This document shows, in pieces, positions 1-7,504 of a DNA stretch of 64,000 nt. Source of the stretch: an uncultured Lachnospiraceae bacterium (GTDB lineage: Bacteria; Bacillota; Clostridia; Lachnospirales; Lachnospiraceae); contig CANDAG010000004.1 of NCBI GenBank assembly GCA_947382625.1, positions 78,873-142,872 of the forward strand, written 5' to 3'. A program made the translations under genes and the position numbers. The notes beneath the pieces were generated by a model that saw only the letters and a list, made by a program, of their open reading frames with translations, was not told the DNA's origin and did no database searches. Numbering within the stretch: position 1 is the first letter of the stretch; each line of letters starts with the position of its first letter.

Positions 1-1125
1 AGTGAGCATCCTCTGGCAAAGGCAGTTGTGGCCCATGCCAGGGAGGAGCAGCTTTCTCTCCGGGAGGTGACAGAGTTTCAGGCTTTGCCCGGAAACGGAC
101 TTTCCGCTCTTTGGGAAGGGAAGAGGCTGACAGGCGGCAGTATGAAATATATCAGCAGTCTTGTGAGGATTTCTCCGGAGCTGATGATCCGGGCTGAAGG
201 GCTGGCGGATCAGGGCAAGACGCCTCTTTTGTTCGTGAGGGATCAGGAGCTTGTGGGCATCATTGCCGTGGCGGATACCATGAAGGAGGACAGTCCTCAG
301 GCGATCAAAGAGCTGCAGGGCATGGGGATCCGGGTAGTGATGCTGACCGGAGATAATCAGAAGACAGCACAGGCCATCGGCGCACAGGCCGGGGTGGACG
401 CTGTGATCGCCGGGGTTTTGCCGGATGGCAAGGAGGCTGTGATCCGGACACTGATGGAGCATGGGAAGGTGGCTATGGTGGGAGACGGGATCAACGATGC
501 GCCGGCTCTTACCCGGGCAGATATCGGTATTGCCATCGGGGCAGGAACGGATATCGCCATTGACGCTGCCGATGTGGTGCTTATGAAAAGCAGGCTCAGC
601 GATGTGGCGGCTGCCGTACGGCTAAGCCGGGCCACACTACAGAATATCCATGAAAATCTGTTTTGGGCATTTTTCTATAATGTGATCGGAATCCCTCTGG
701 CAGCAGGGATCTGGATCCCCATCTTCGGGTGGAAGCTGAATCCCATGTTTGGGGCTGCGGCCATGAGCCTGTCCAGCTTCTGCGTGGTATCCAATGCCTT
801 GCGCCTGAATCTGTTCCGGATCCGGGAGAGCAGACGGGACCGTAAGATCCGGAGCGTGGATATTACCCCGGCAATTCAGTTAATTACGGCGAAAGCCGAT
901 GAAAAGGAGGATATAAACATGAAAACAATGAAGATTGAAGGAATGATGTGCGGCCACTGTGAGGCAGCTGTGAAGAAGGCTTTAGAGGCTATTGACGGCG
1001 TGGCAAGTGCTGTGGTAAGCCATGAGGCGGGTACGGCCCAGGTGTCATTTGACCATGAGGTTTCAGACGAGGTGCTGAAGAAGGCGGTAGAGGATAAGGA
1101 CTACAAGGTTCTTGATATCGCGTAA
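1..1125 (+). CDS. copA: Copper-translocating P-type ATPase, C-terminal part, with C-terminal CopZ-like HMA domain (5' end outside window)
   Basis: Exports Cu(I) across the membrane at the cost of ATP. Translation is open from base 1; the visible 374 residues begin with the nucleotide-binding SEHPLAKA motif, followed by MLTGDN near residue 116 and the hinge GDGINDAPAL near residue 161. The last membrane pair carries the Cu(I)-type signatures YN (FFYNVIGIPLAAG) and MxxSS (MSLSSF). After a linker of about 45 residues comes a complete heavy-metal-associated domain with GMMCGHC, the fold of the chaperone CopZ. The N-terminal half lies upstream of the window. Odd: the HMA part has its own ribosome binding site and ATG in frame (see 902-1125). 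Family assignment is secure; Cu rather than Ag specificity is inferred from the membrane motifs. Confidence 0.93.
   Translation, partial: SEHPLAKAVVAHAREEQLSLREVTEFQALPGNGLSALWEGKRLTGGSMKYISSLVRISPELMIRAEGLADQGKTPLLFVRDQELVGIIAVADTMKEDSPQAIKELQGMGIRVVMLTGDNQKTAQAIGAQAGVDAVIAGVLPDGKEAVIRTLMEHGKVAMVGDGINDAPALTRADIGIAIGAGTDIAIDAADVVLMKSRLSDVAAAVRLSRATLQNIHENLFWAFFYNVIGIPLAAGIWIPIFGWKLNPMFGAAAMSLSSFCVVSNALRLNLFRIRESRRDRKIRSVDITPAIQLITAKADEKEDINMKTMKIEGMMCGHCEAAVKKALEAIDGVASAVVSHEAGTAQVSFDHEVSDEVLKKAVEDKDYKVLDIA
919..1125 (+). CDS. copZ: Possible internally initiated CopZ-like chaperone, in frame within copA
   Basis: ATG at 919 is preceded by AAAAGGAGG at 902-910 with 8 bases between, an excellent Shine-Dalgarno arrangement in the middle of the copA reading frame. 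Starting there gives a stand-alone protein of 68 residues beginning MKTMKIEG with the copper-binding GMMCGHC motif, the usual size and shape of CopZ. The same codons are also read as the C-terminal domain of CopA, so one gene may give both a pump with a tethered domain and a free chaperone. Alternatively the site is a relic of two separate genes that fused by loss of a stop codon. Internal initiation is inference. Confidence 0.5.
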   Translation: MKTMKIEGMMCGHCEAAVKKALEAIDGVASAVVSHEAGTAQVSFDHEVSDEVLKKAVEDKDYKVLDIA

Positions 1126-1188
1126 CAGATTTTTCAGATAAACTTCACAGGTGCCAAAGAGCTTTTGTCTGTCCGGCGTCAAATTTTT

Positions 1189-1238
1189 AAAAATCTCTGA
1201 GCGCAGTCTTTAAAATACTGTGGCGCAGGGATTTTTTT
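1189..1238 (+). terminator. Imperfect stem-loop with T run after copA
   Basis: Arms around AAAAATCTCTG...GCGCAGT and ACTGTGGCGCAGGGATTTTTT pair imperfectly across CTTTAAAAT and end in seven T residues. It fits a Rho-independent terminator separating copA from the SNF2 gene. Confidence 0.55.
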
Positions 1239-1240
1239 CA

Positions 1241-1249
1241 TGCTATAAT
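1241..1249 (+). promoter_or_regulatory. Extended -10 promoter element for the SNF2 gene
   Basis: TGCTATAAT is a perfect extended -10 directly after the terminator T run. No good -35 is visible 17 bases upstream, which an extended -10 can tolerate. It would give a leader of about 80 bases before the ATG at 1335. Confidence 0.55.
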
Positions 1250-1334
1250 TTTATATTGCGATTCAATGTGCGGAAAAACATTTCTTCAACGACAACAAGC
1301 CAAAAAGCAGCAGGAAAGCGGAGCGGTACATAGG

Positions 1335-4300
1335 ATGATCCAGTGGAAAAATAAATTTGACGAGAGCGTTCTCGAAAGGGCAAAAGCTTCTTATTTGAAT
1401 AAAAAAGTAACCGATCTGGAAGAGGTAAAGGGCGGATACCGGGCGGCGGTACTTGGAAGAGTGCGCAATGAGGTGTTGGTCAGGGTTCGCGAGGACGGGC
1501 ACATGCGTCTTACCTGCAGCTGTCCTGTGGCAAAGGGTGGAAAAAGCTGCGAACATATGGCGGCAGTGCTGTACGCCATTGAGGGAAAGGAAAGCGGAGC
1601 GGAAGATCGTCTTGCGAAGGAAAAGCTGGCAGCGGAGACGGCGCGGAAAGAAGAAATCATAAGGGCTACTCTGGAGGCAAAGAAGGCGGAGGAAACAAGG
1701 GCAGCGGAGCTGGAAGCAGCAAGGCAAAAGGAACAGGAGGAGCATCGCGCTGCCCGTCAGGCCGCCAGGGAGGAACGTAAGGCCAGGCGCGCCAAACAGC
1801 AGGAAGAGCAGAAGCGGCTGGCAGAGGAGGCAAGACGGCAGGAAGCGCAAAAGCGCATGGAAGAGGAAGCCCGACGGGAAAAGATCAGGCAGCAGAAAGC
1901 AGAGGAAGCCCGCCGGAAGACGGAGAAGAAGCAGAAGGAACAGGAAGCCAGAGTCAGGGCGGAACAAAGGCGCCGGGAGGAAGAGGAGATGCACCGCAAA
2001 GAAGAGGCAAAACGTATAGCAGAAGAAAAAAAGCGCCAAAGCCAGGAAGCGGCTCTTCAAAAAGAAATGCGGCAAAGGCAAGAAGCGGCTCTTCAAAAAG
2101 AAATGCGGCAAAAGCAAGAAGCAAAGCTTCAGGAGCAGGCAAAGCGTAAAGAGGAATATACGCTTCTCGGAGAATCCTGGGCGGAGGAATCGGAAGGACA
2201 GGCCGGCGAGAGCGAAAATATTGCGTTATTAGAAAATTACAGCTATTTTGACGGGGCGAAGATCAGGAAGTCTGTAGAAATATCCAGACAGACGAAAAAG
2301 GCCGGGGAGGAGCTGGCCGGAGCCGGAAGGATCGTGCTTGAGAAGGTGGTCTCCGGTTATGAAAGGAGCAGCCGGGAGATCAAGGGCCAGATGGATGCCT
2401 CCGCCCAGGCCGGGAAGGAGCGGTTTGCCCTGCGGGCCATTTTTTCGAGGACAGGGGTATCCAGCTATGAGTGCGGCTGTCCCAAATGCCGGAGGGACTA
2501 TTATTACAGCTGGAATGTGCAAAAGACGGACTGCCCTTACAAGGCAGGCGCCCTGATCCTGTTGGAGGAATATTTAAAGATTCACAATATCGGGGACGCC
2601 ACAGACCAGGCCGCCCATGAGCTGATGCGATTTTTTAACCAGAAGAAGTCCAATCTGGTCCTTGCGGACGCCGCGTCCAAAAAAGAAAGCCTGAGACTGA
2701 TCCCCAGGCTGGTAAAAAAGGATGAGAAGCTGACGGTATCCTTTAAGATCGGAGAGGGTAAGCTTTTTATCATCAAAAGGCTGGATGTGTTCTGCCGGAA
2801 TGTGAGGACCTCGGCCACCGATATCTATGGATCCAAGACCCAGATCAACCACGATATAGGAAATTTTACGGATGAGGGAAGGGGATGGATCCGCTTCATC
2901 AACCGGATCGTCCGGGAGGAAGAGGAGTTTCAGCAGAGGCTTTTGGATGCCAGGAATTATTACTATTATCGAAATTCCGGCGTGGGAAGCGACTTGAATC
3001 TTTTTGGATGGCGGCTGGACGAATTCTTTGAACAGCTGGGCGTGGGGGCTGTGGAATATGAGGATCGGGACGGCCGTGAAAAGAAGAAGGAAACCATAGT
3101 CTGCGCCGAGGCCAATCCCCGAGTGACCATGCGTATTTCCGCTGAACTGAGGGAGGATAATGGATCTGTTCCCGAATCCGGGGAATTTCATGGCATCCGG
3201 GTGGAGGGAAGCCTACCGGAGCTGTTTTTCGGTACAGATACCGCCTATTTTATCGGGAAGGAGAAGCTCTGCAAAGTAGAAAAGGGATTTCTTGAAAGGA
3301 TCGAGCCCCTGACAAACTTAACCGACGGCTCCTATTTTTCCTTTCAGGTAGGAAGAAACCATATTTCTGAGTTTTATCACCGGATACTGCCCTCTCTTGA
3401 GGACATCGTGGATGTGACGGAGACGGAGCCTGAGAGATTCAGAGCTTATCTGCTGCCGGATGTGCGTTTTGCGTTTTATCTGGATGCGGAGGAGAAGAAT
3501 GTTACCTGCAGGGCCCTTGCCATGTATGGGGATAAGGAGGTTTCTCTGCTGGATCACATAAGACAGGTGCCTGGGGGGAGGACGATGGAGCCTTTCCGGG
3601 ATACGGTCCGGGAGGATCAGGTAATGTTCCGGGTCATGCAGCTTCTTCCGGAGGTGGACTGGGAGAAGGAGGAGCTGCACTGCGGCGGTGATGAAAATCT
3701 GGTATATCAGATGATGGAAAGCGGCACGGAACGGCTGATGGAGCTGGGAGAGGTGCACTGCACAAAGAAATTCCTGGGCTATCATGCGGTGAAGCCTGTG
3801 AAGGTGTCGGTGGGAGTTTCGGTCTCCTCCGGGCTTCTGGAGCTGGATATCGCCACAGAGGATGTGCCTGGGAGTGAGCTTTTGGATATCCTTAACAGCT
3901 ACCGGGCCAAAAAGAAATACTACCGGCTTAAGGACGGTTCCTTTGTAAGTCTTCAGGACTCTTCCCTGGAGCTGCTTTCGGAGCTGATGGATGGGGCCCA
4001 TTTAAAGCCTAAGGAATTTGTGGAAGGGAAGATGCATCTTCCCATGTACCGTACCCTTTATCTTGACAAGATGCTGGAGGAAAACGAAGGGGTCTACAGC
4101 AGCAGGGACAGCCATTTCCGCAAGGTGGTGAAGGGATTTAAGACGGTGAAGGATGCGGATTTTGAGGAGCCGAAGAGCCTTTCCAAGGTGATGCGTAAGT
4201 ATCAGAAGGACGGCTATAAATGGCTGCGCACTCTGGAAACCTGGCAGTTTGGCGGTATTCTGGCAGACGATATGGGGCTTGGCAAGACCCTGCAGGTGAT

Positions 4301-5579
4301 CTCCGTGCTTCTTGCGGCTAAGCAGGAGGGGAAGGAGGGTACTTCTCTGGTGGTGGCGCCTGCCTCTCTGGTCTACAACTGGGGAGAGGAATTTGGCCGT
4401 TTTGCCCCGGAGCTTAAGGTATCTCTGATCACAGGCACCCAGGAGGAGCGGCAGGAAAAGATCGAGGCCTTCGGGGAAGCCGATGTGTTTATAACCTCCT
4501 ATGATCTGCTGAAGCGGGACATTCATTTGTATGAGGAAAAGCAGTTTCAATATCAGATCATCGATGAGGCGCAGTATATCAAAAACCACACGACTGCGGC
4601 GGCCAAGGCAGTGAAGGTGATAAGGAGCCGTACCCGGTATGCCCTGACGGGTACGCCTATTGAGAACCGCTTAAGCGAGCTTTGGAGTATCTTTGATTTC
4701 CTTATGCCCGGCTTTTTGTACGGCTATGATGTGTTCAAAAGGGAAATGGAGTCCCCTATTGTGAAGAGCAAGGACGAGACGGCCATGAAGCGTCTGCAGA
4801 AGATGGTGAGCCCCTTTATCCTGCGCAGGCTGAAGGAGGATGTACTGAAGGATCTGCCGGAAAAATTAGAGGAATGCCGTTATGTGCGGTTTACGGAGGA
4901 GCAGCAGAAGCTTTATGACGGGCAGGTGGTCCATATGCGGGAGAGTCTTGCCCGGCAGAACGAGGCAGAGTTTAACAAAAATAAGCTGCTGGTTCTGGCG
5001 GAGCTTACCAGACTGCGGCAGATCTGCTGTGACCCTTCTCTTTGCTTTGACAATTACAGAGGAGAGGTGGCCAAGCTGGAGGCCTGCCTGCAGCTGATCC
5101 AGAGCGCTATGGACGGCGGTCACAGGATGCTGGTGTTTTCCCAGTTTACCTCTATGCTGGAAATTTTGCAGAAGGAGCTGACAAAGACAGAGATCCCCTA
5201 CTACACTATTACGGGAAGCACCTCCAAAGAAAAACGTCTGCAGATGGTAAAGGAATTCAACGAGGGAGATGTTCCTGTATTTCTGATCTCGCTGAAGGCC
5301 GGAGGCGTGGGCCTGAATCTGACCGGGGCGGATATGGTCATCCATTACGATCCCTGGTGGAATCTGGCGGTACAGAACCAGGCCACCGACAGAGCCCACC
5401 GGATCGGACAGACCAAAAAGGTGACGGTTTACAAGCTCATTGTAAAAAATACCATTGAAGAAAAGATCCAGAAGCTTCAGGAGACCAAGAAAGACCTTGC
5501 CGACCAGGTCATCAGCGGTCAGGCCGGTCAGCTGGGAAGCCTTGGCAGAGAGGAAATCATGGAGCTGTTGGAGATCTAG
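1335..5579 (+). CDS. SWIM zinc-finger SNF2-family helicase
   Basis: An ATP-driven DNA translocase of the Swi2/Snf2 class, probably acting on nucleoprotein; no physiological partner is known from the sequence. From ATG 1335 (1414 residues) the order is: SWIM zinc finger CSCP...CEH near residues 61-75; a very charged K/E/R coiled coil about residues 90-275; an SNF2-associated region; then two RecA lobes with DDMGLGKT (about 978), DEAQ (about 1075), LTGTPIENRL, and QATDRAHRIGQ in the C-terminal lobe. I prefer ATG 1335 over the in-frame ATG 1266 because the conserved part starts there, although its ribosome site is weak. A 36-bp tandem duplication sits in the coiled coil (2041-2112). The downstream small genes run the same way and could be cotranscribed. 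Confidence 0.92.
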   Translation: MIQWKNKFDESVLERAKASYLNKKVTDLEEVKGGYRAAVLGRVRNEVLVRVREDGHMRLTCSCPVAKGGKSCEHMAAVLYAIEGKESGAEDRLAKEKLAAETARKEEIIRATLEAKKAEETRAAELEAARQKEQEEHRAARQAAREERKARRAKQQEEQKRLAEEARRQEAQKRMEEEARREKIRQQKAEEARRKTEKKQKEQEARVRAEQRRREEEEMHRKEEAKRIAEEKKRQSQEAALQKEMRQRQEAALQKEMRQKQEAKLQEQAKRKEEYTLLGESWAEESEGQAGESENIALLENYSYFDGAKIRKSVEISRQTKKAGEELAGAGRIVLEKVVSGYERSSREIKGQMDASAQAGKERFALRAIFSRTGVSSYECGCPKCRRDYYYSWNVQKTDCPYKAGALILLEEYLKIHNIGDATDQAAHELMRFFNQKKSNLVLADAASKKESLRLIPRLVKKDEKLTVSFKIGEGKLFIIKRLDVFCRNVRTSATDIYGSKTQINHDIGNFTDEGRGWIRFINRIVREEEEFQQRLLDARNYYYYRNSGVGSDLNLFGWRLDEFFEQLGVGAVEYEDRDGREKKKETIVCAEANPRVTMRISAELREDNGSVPESGEFHGIRVEGSLPELFFGTDTAYFIGKEKLCKVEKGFLERIEPLTNLTDGSYFSFQVGRNHISEFYHRILPSLEDIVDVTETEPERFRAYLLPDVRFAFYLDAEEKNVTCRALAMYGDKEVSLLDHIRQVPGGRTMEPFRDTVREDQVMFRVMQLLPEVDWEKEELHCGGDENLVYQMMESGTERLMELGEVHCTKKFLGYHAVKPVKVSVGVSVSSGLLELDIATEDVPGSELLDILNSYRAKKKYYRLKDGSFVSLQDSSLELLSELMDGAHLKPKEFVEGKMHLPMYRTLYLDKMLEENEGVYSSRDSHFRKVVKGFKTVKDADFEEPKSLSKVMRKYQKDGYKWLRTLETWQFGGILADDMGLGKTLQVISVLLAAKQEGKEGTSLVVAPASLVYNWGEEFGRFAPELKVSLITGTQEERQEKIEAFGEADVFITSYDLLKRDIHLYEEKQFQYQIIDEAQYIKNHTTAAAKAVKVIRSRTRYALTGTPIENRLSELWSIFDFLMPGFLYGYDVFKREMESPIVKSKDETAMKRLQKMVSPFILRRLKEDVLKDLPEKLEECRYVRFTEEQQKLYDGQVVHMRESLARQNEAEFNKNKLLVLAELTRLRQICCDPSLCFDNYRGEVAKLEACLQLIQSAMDGGHRMLVFSQFTSMLEILQKELTKTEIPYYTITGSTSKEKRLQMVKEFNEGDVPVFLISLKAGGVGLNLTGADMVIHYDPWWNLAVQNQATDRAHRIGQTKKVTVYKLIVKNTIEEKIQKLQETKKDLADQVISGQAGQLGSLGREEIMELLEI
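2041..2112 (+). repeat. 36-bp tandem duplication in the coiled-coil coding region
   Basis: Two nearly identical 36-base units, each encoding about QEAALQKEMRQ(R/K), follow each other in frame. Length is a multiple of three and of the four-heptad helical register, so it lengthens the coiled coil without breaking it. It is a coding repeat, not a CRISPR. Confidence 0.8.
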
Positions 5580-5672
5580 TACCAGGCAGCCGGTCTGTTC
5601 GTTCCATCAAATGGCCAATTGGTGCGGAAGGGCTTAAAGAATCCCTCTTTTTTCCGATATATGATACATAGA

Positions 5673-5700
5673 GTGGGCGGCAAAATAATTTGCCGTTCAC
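5673..5700 (+). other. 12-bp stem-loop just upstream of the small gene at 5727
   Basis: GTGGGCGGCAAA and TTTGCCGTTCAC pair over 12 positions (two of them G-U) around the loop ATAA. It ends about 10 bases before the AAGGAGAGG ribosome site of the next gene. No T run follows, so a plain terminator is unlikely; mRNA processing or translation control is possible. Confidence 0.45.
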
Positions 5701-5726
5701 TATAAAAACAGGAAGGAGAGGGGAAA

Positions 5727-6038
5727 ATGCAGATCGGTGATCTAAGGGAATTTAAGCAGCAGCAGCTTACCAAGGTAGAAAAAAGAAAAAAGGAAGATGA
5801 AAGGATCCGGAAGGGAGTTTCCCAGATGCATTCCATGATACAGAGCAGTTGCATGGAAACATTGGATGAGGAAGCCAAAAGGAGCAGAGAGCGGACCTCT
5901 CCTGAGAAGGCTGAAAATGACAGCGCCGGTGAGGACGGATCAAAGTCCGGCAGGGACAAAAAGTCGGACAGCAGGACGGAAATGGAGAAGATGATGTCCA
6001 TGGGGCTTCGCAATGCAAGCAGGATCCTGGAAGGGTAG
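5727..6038 (+). CDS. Hypothetical charged 103-residue protein
   Basis: I do not recognise a family. The start is supported by GGAAGGAGAGG a few bases before ATG 5727. The protein is soluble, very rich in K, E, R, S and D, with an N-terminal stretch likely to form a helix (KKEDERIRKG) and a middle (residues 45-85) that looks disordered; there is no cysteine cluster, signal peptide or membrane segment. Only 7 bases separate it from the next gene, which in turn overlaps the LysR gene, so the three are probably one transcript. No function can be proposed from the sequence. Confidence 0.6.
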   Translation: MQIGDLREFKQQQLTKVEKRKKEDERIRKGVSQMHSMIQSSCMETLDEEAKRSRERTSPEKAENDSAGEDGSKSGRDKKSDSRTEMEKMMSMGLRNASRILEG

Positions 6039-6045
6039 ACCATAA

Positions 6046-6567
6046 ATGAATGTGGTAGCAAAAATGAATTTGAACAACGCTGTGGAGCGGGTACTGCATG
6101 TGCCGGGAAACTACACGGGAGGGATTCTGGAGATGACCTTCGTAGTAGACTGCTCTCTTGCTCCGGAGTATGTGAAGGAGATGGCGGCTGATATTGCCGG
6201 GACCTTGCGGGCTCACAGCGAGGTGTTTCGGAACGTGCGGCTGAACCTTCTATATTTTAAGAGCGATGAGGAGGTGGAAAACCGGGTGGTTCCCATTTCC
6301 TTTCTGCAGATGAGCAACTGCTTTGAGGGGTATGTGAGGCGGGAGGAGGAGAAGTCCTTAGAGAGCCTGGCAGGGAATCTGAAGCTGTTCCACGCCCGGT
6401 CAAAGCTGATCCTGGTGCTTGCAGGAGAGGATCTGAAGATCCGGGATAAGGAGGCTCTGCAGCGGAATATGCAGCCCTTTCTTGGAAAGAAGAGCCTTTT
6501 TCTGAAGAATAACGGGGAAATGAAGTGGATCAGAGGGGCAGAGCTTTACAGGGAGTGGGAGCAGTGA
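6046..6567 (+). CDS. Hypothetical 173-residue protein, possibly vWA-like fold
   Basis: A soluble protein with alternating hydrophobic strands (MTFVVDCSLAP near residue 30, LNLLYF near 67, KLILVLAGEDL near 125) that recall a Rossmann-like or von Willebrand A domain, with the first strand ending in an aspartate as in vWA metal sites; the full MIDAS motif is not present. ATG 6046 is used here; ATG 6064 (MNLNNAVER) is an alternative. The stop codon overlaps the GTG start of the LysR gene (GTGA), so the two are translationally coupled. The fold guess is inference only. Confidence 0.6.
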   Translation: MNVVAKMNLNNAVERVLHVPGNYTGGILEMTFVVDCSLAPEYVKEMAADIAGTLRAHSEVFRNVRLNLLYFKSDEEVENRVVPISFLQMSNCFEGYVRREEEKSLESLAGNLKLFHARSKLILVLAGEDLKIRDKEALQRNMQPFLGKKSLFLKNNGEMKWIRGAELYREWEQ

Positions 6568-7451
6568 CAGGAAATCTTGAGTATTATAAGGTATTTTATC
6601 ATGCTGCCAAAAACGGCAGCCTGACCATGGCGGCGGCAGAGCTTTCCATTTCACAGCCGGCAGTAAGCCAGGCCCTAAAGCAGCTGGAGCTTTCCCTTAA
6701 GGTAAAGCTCTTTGTGCGCTCTGCCAAAGGGATCCGGCTGACACCGGAGGGGCAGATGCTCTATGAGCATGTAAAGGCAGGATATGAGCAGATCCTCCTG
6801 GGAGAAAAACGGCTTTCCTCCATGCTGCAGCTGGAGTTTGGAGAGCTGAAGATCGGCGCCAGCGATATGACTCTTAAGTATTATCTGCTTCCTCTTCTGG
6901 AGGAATATCATGAGCGGTTTCCCGGTATTAAGGTTACGGTTACCAACGGGCCTACACCGCGCACTACCCGGCTTTTAAAGCGGGGAGAGATCGACTTCGG
7001 CGTGGTCAGCACTCCGGTAGTAGGGGGGCAGGACTTCCATGTGCTGCCGGTTCGGGAGATTGAGGATGTGTTTGTGGCAGGACTGCGGTTTATGCAGTAC
7101 AAAAATCACATGCTTGACCTGCAGGAGCTTGAAAGCCTGCCGATCATCTTATTGGAGGGAGATACCAGCACCAAAAACTATATGACGCAGTTCCTGGCTG
7201 CAAACGGCGTGGAGCTTCACCCTGAGTTTGAGCTTGCCACCAGCGATATGATCGTACAGTTCGCCTTAAGGAGTCTTGGAGTGGGAAGCGTGGTGCGGGA
7301 TTTTGCACAGGAGTATTTAGAGGATGGCCGGCTGTTTGAGCTGCGCTTCAACAAGATCATCCCCAAAAGGCAGATCTGTGTCATAAGGGATGAGAAGGGA
7401 AGTATCTCAAGGGCGGCTTTGGAATTTCTTCAGATGATAAAAGAAACATAA
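6564..7451 (+). CDS. LysR-family transcriptional regulator
   Basis: 295 residues from GTG 6564, which overlaps the TGA of the preceding gene by 3 bases and follows a GGGAGTGGGAG purine tract. The N-terminal winged helix (about residues 5-62, with TMAAAELSISQPAVSQALKQLE) is typical of LysR; the rest is a periplasmic-binding-like sensor domain of normal length. The ATG further upstream at 6525 lies inside the neighbouring gene and would add a non-family tail, so it was not chosen. It lies last in a same-strand run with two hypothetical genes and its target is not evident; LysR proteins usually regulate an adjacent gene. Confidence 0.92.
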   Translation: MTGNLEYYKVFYHAAKNGSLTMAAAELSISQPAVSQALKQLELSLKVKLFVRSAKGIRLTPEGQMLYEHVKAGYEQILLGEKRLSSMLQLEFGELKIGASDMTLKYYLLPLLEEYHERFPGIKVTVTNGPTPRTTRLLKRGEIDFGVVSTPVVGGQDFHVLPVREIEDVFVAGLRFMQYKNHMLDLQELESLPIILLEGDTSTKNYMTQFLAANGVELHPEFELATSDMIVQFALRSLGVGSVVRDFAQEYLEDGRLFELRFNKIIPKRQICVIRDEKGSISRAALEFLQMIKET

Positions 7452-7456
7452 TATTA

Positions 7457-7488
7457 CCCGGACCATAGATCTGTTCATGGTCCGGGTA
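7457..7488. terminator. Stem-loop between converging genes
   Basis: ACCCGGACCAT and ATGGTCCGGGT form a perfect 11-bp stem with a 10-base loop, placed 6 bases after the LysR stop and 17 bases before the end of the opposing GH3 gene. The flanks are A/T rich but short of T, so it may act in both directions at modest strength. Confidence 0.75.
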
Positions 7489-7504
7489 AATTGTTATCCG
7501 TTGC

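Noticed and set aside
2041-2112. Tandem repeat considered as a CRISPR-like array
   Set aside because: Two in-frame coding units with no spacers.
1263-2117. Long minus-strand open frames opposite the SNF2 gene
   Set aside because: They are the reverse of the Lys/Glu-rich coiled coil and read as Leu/Phe/Arg-rich low complexity without ribosome sites.
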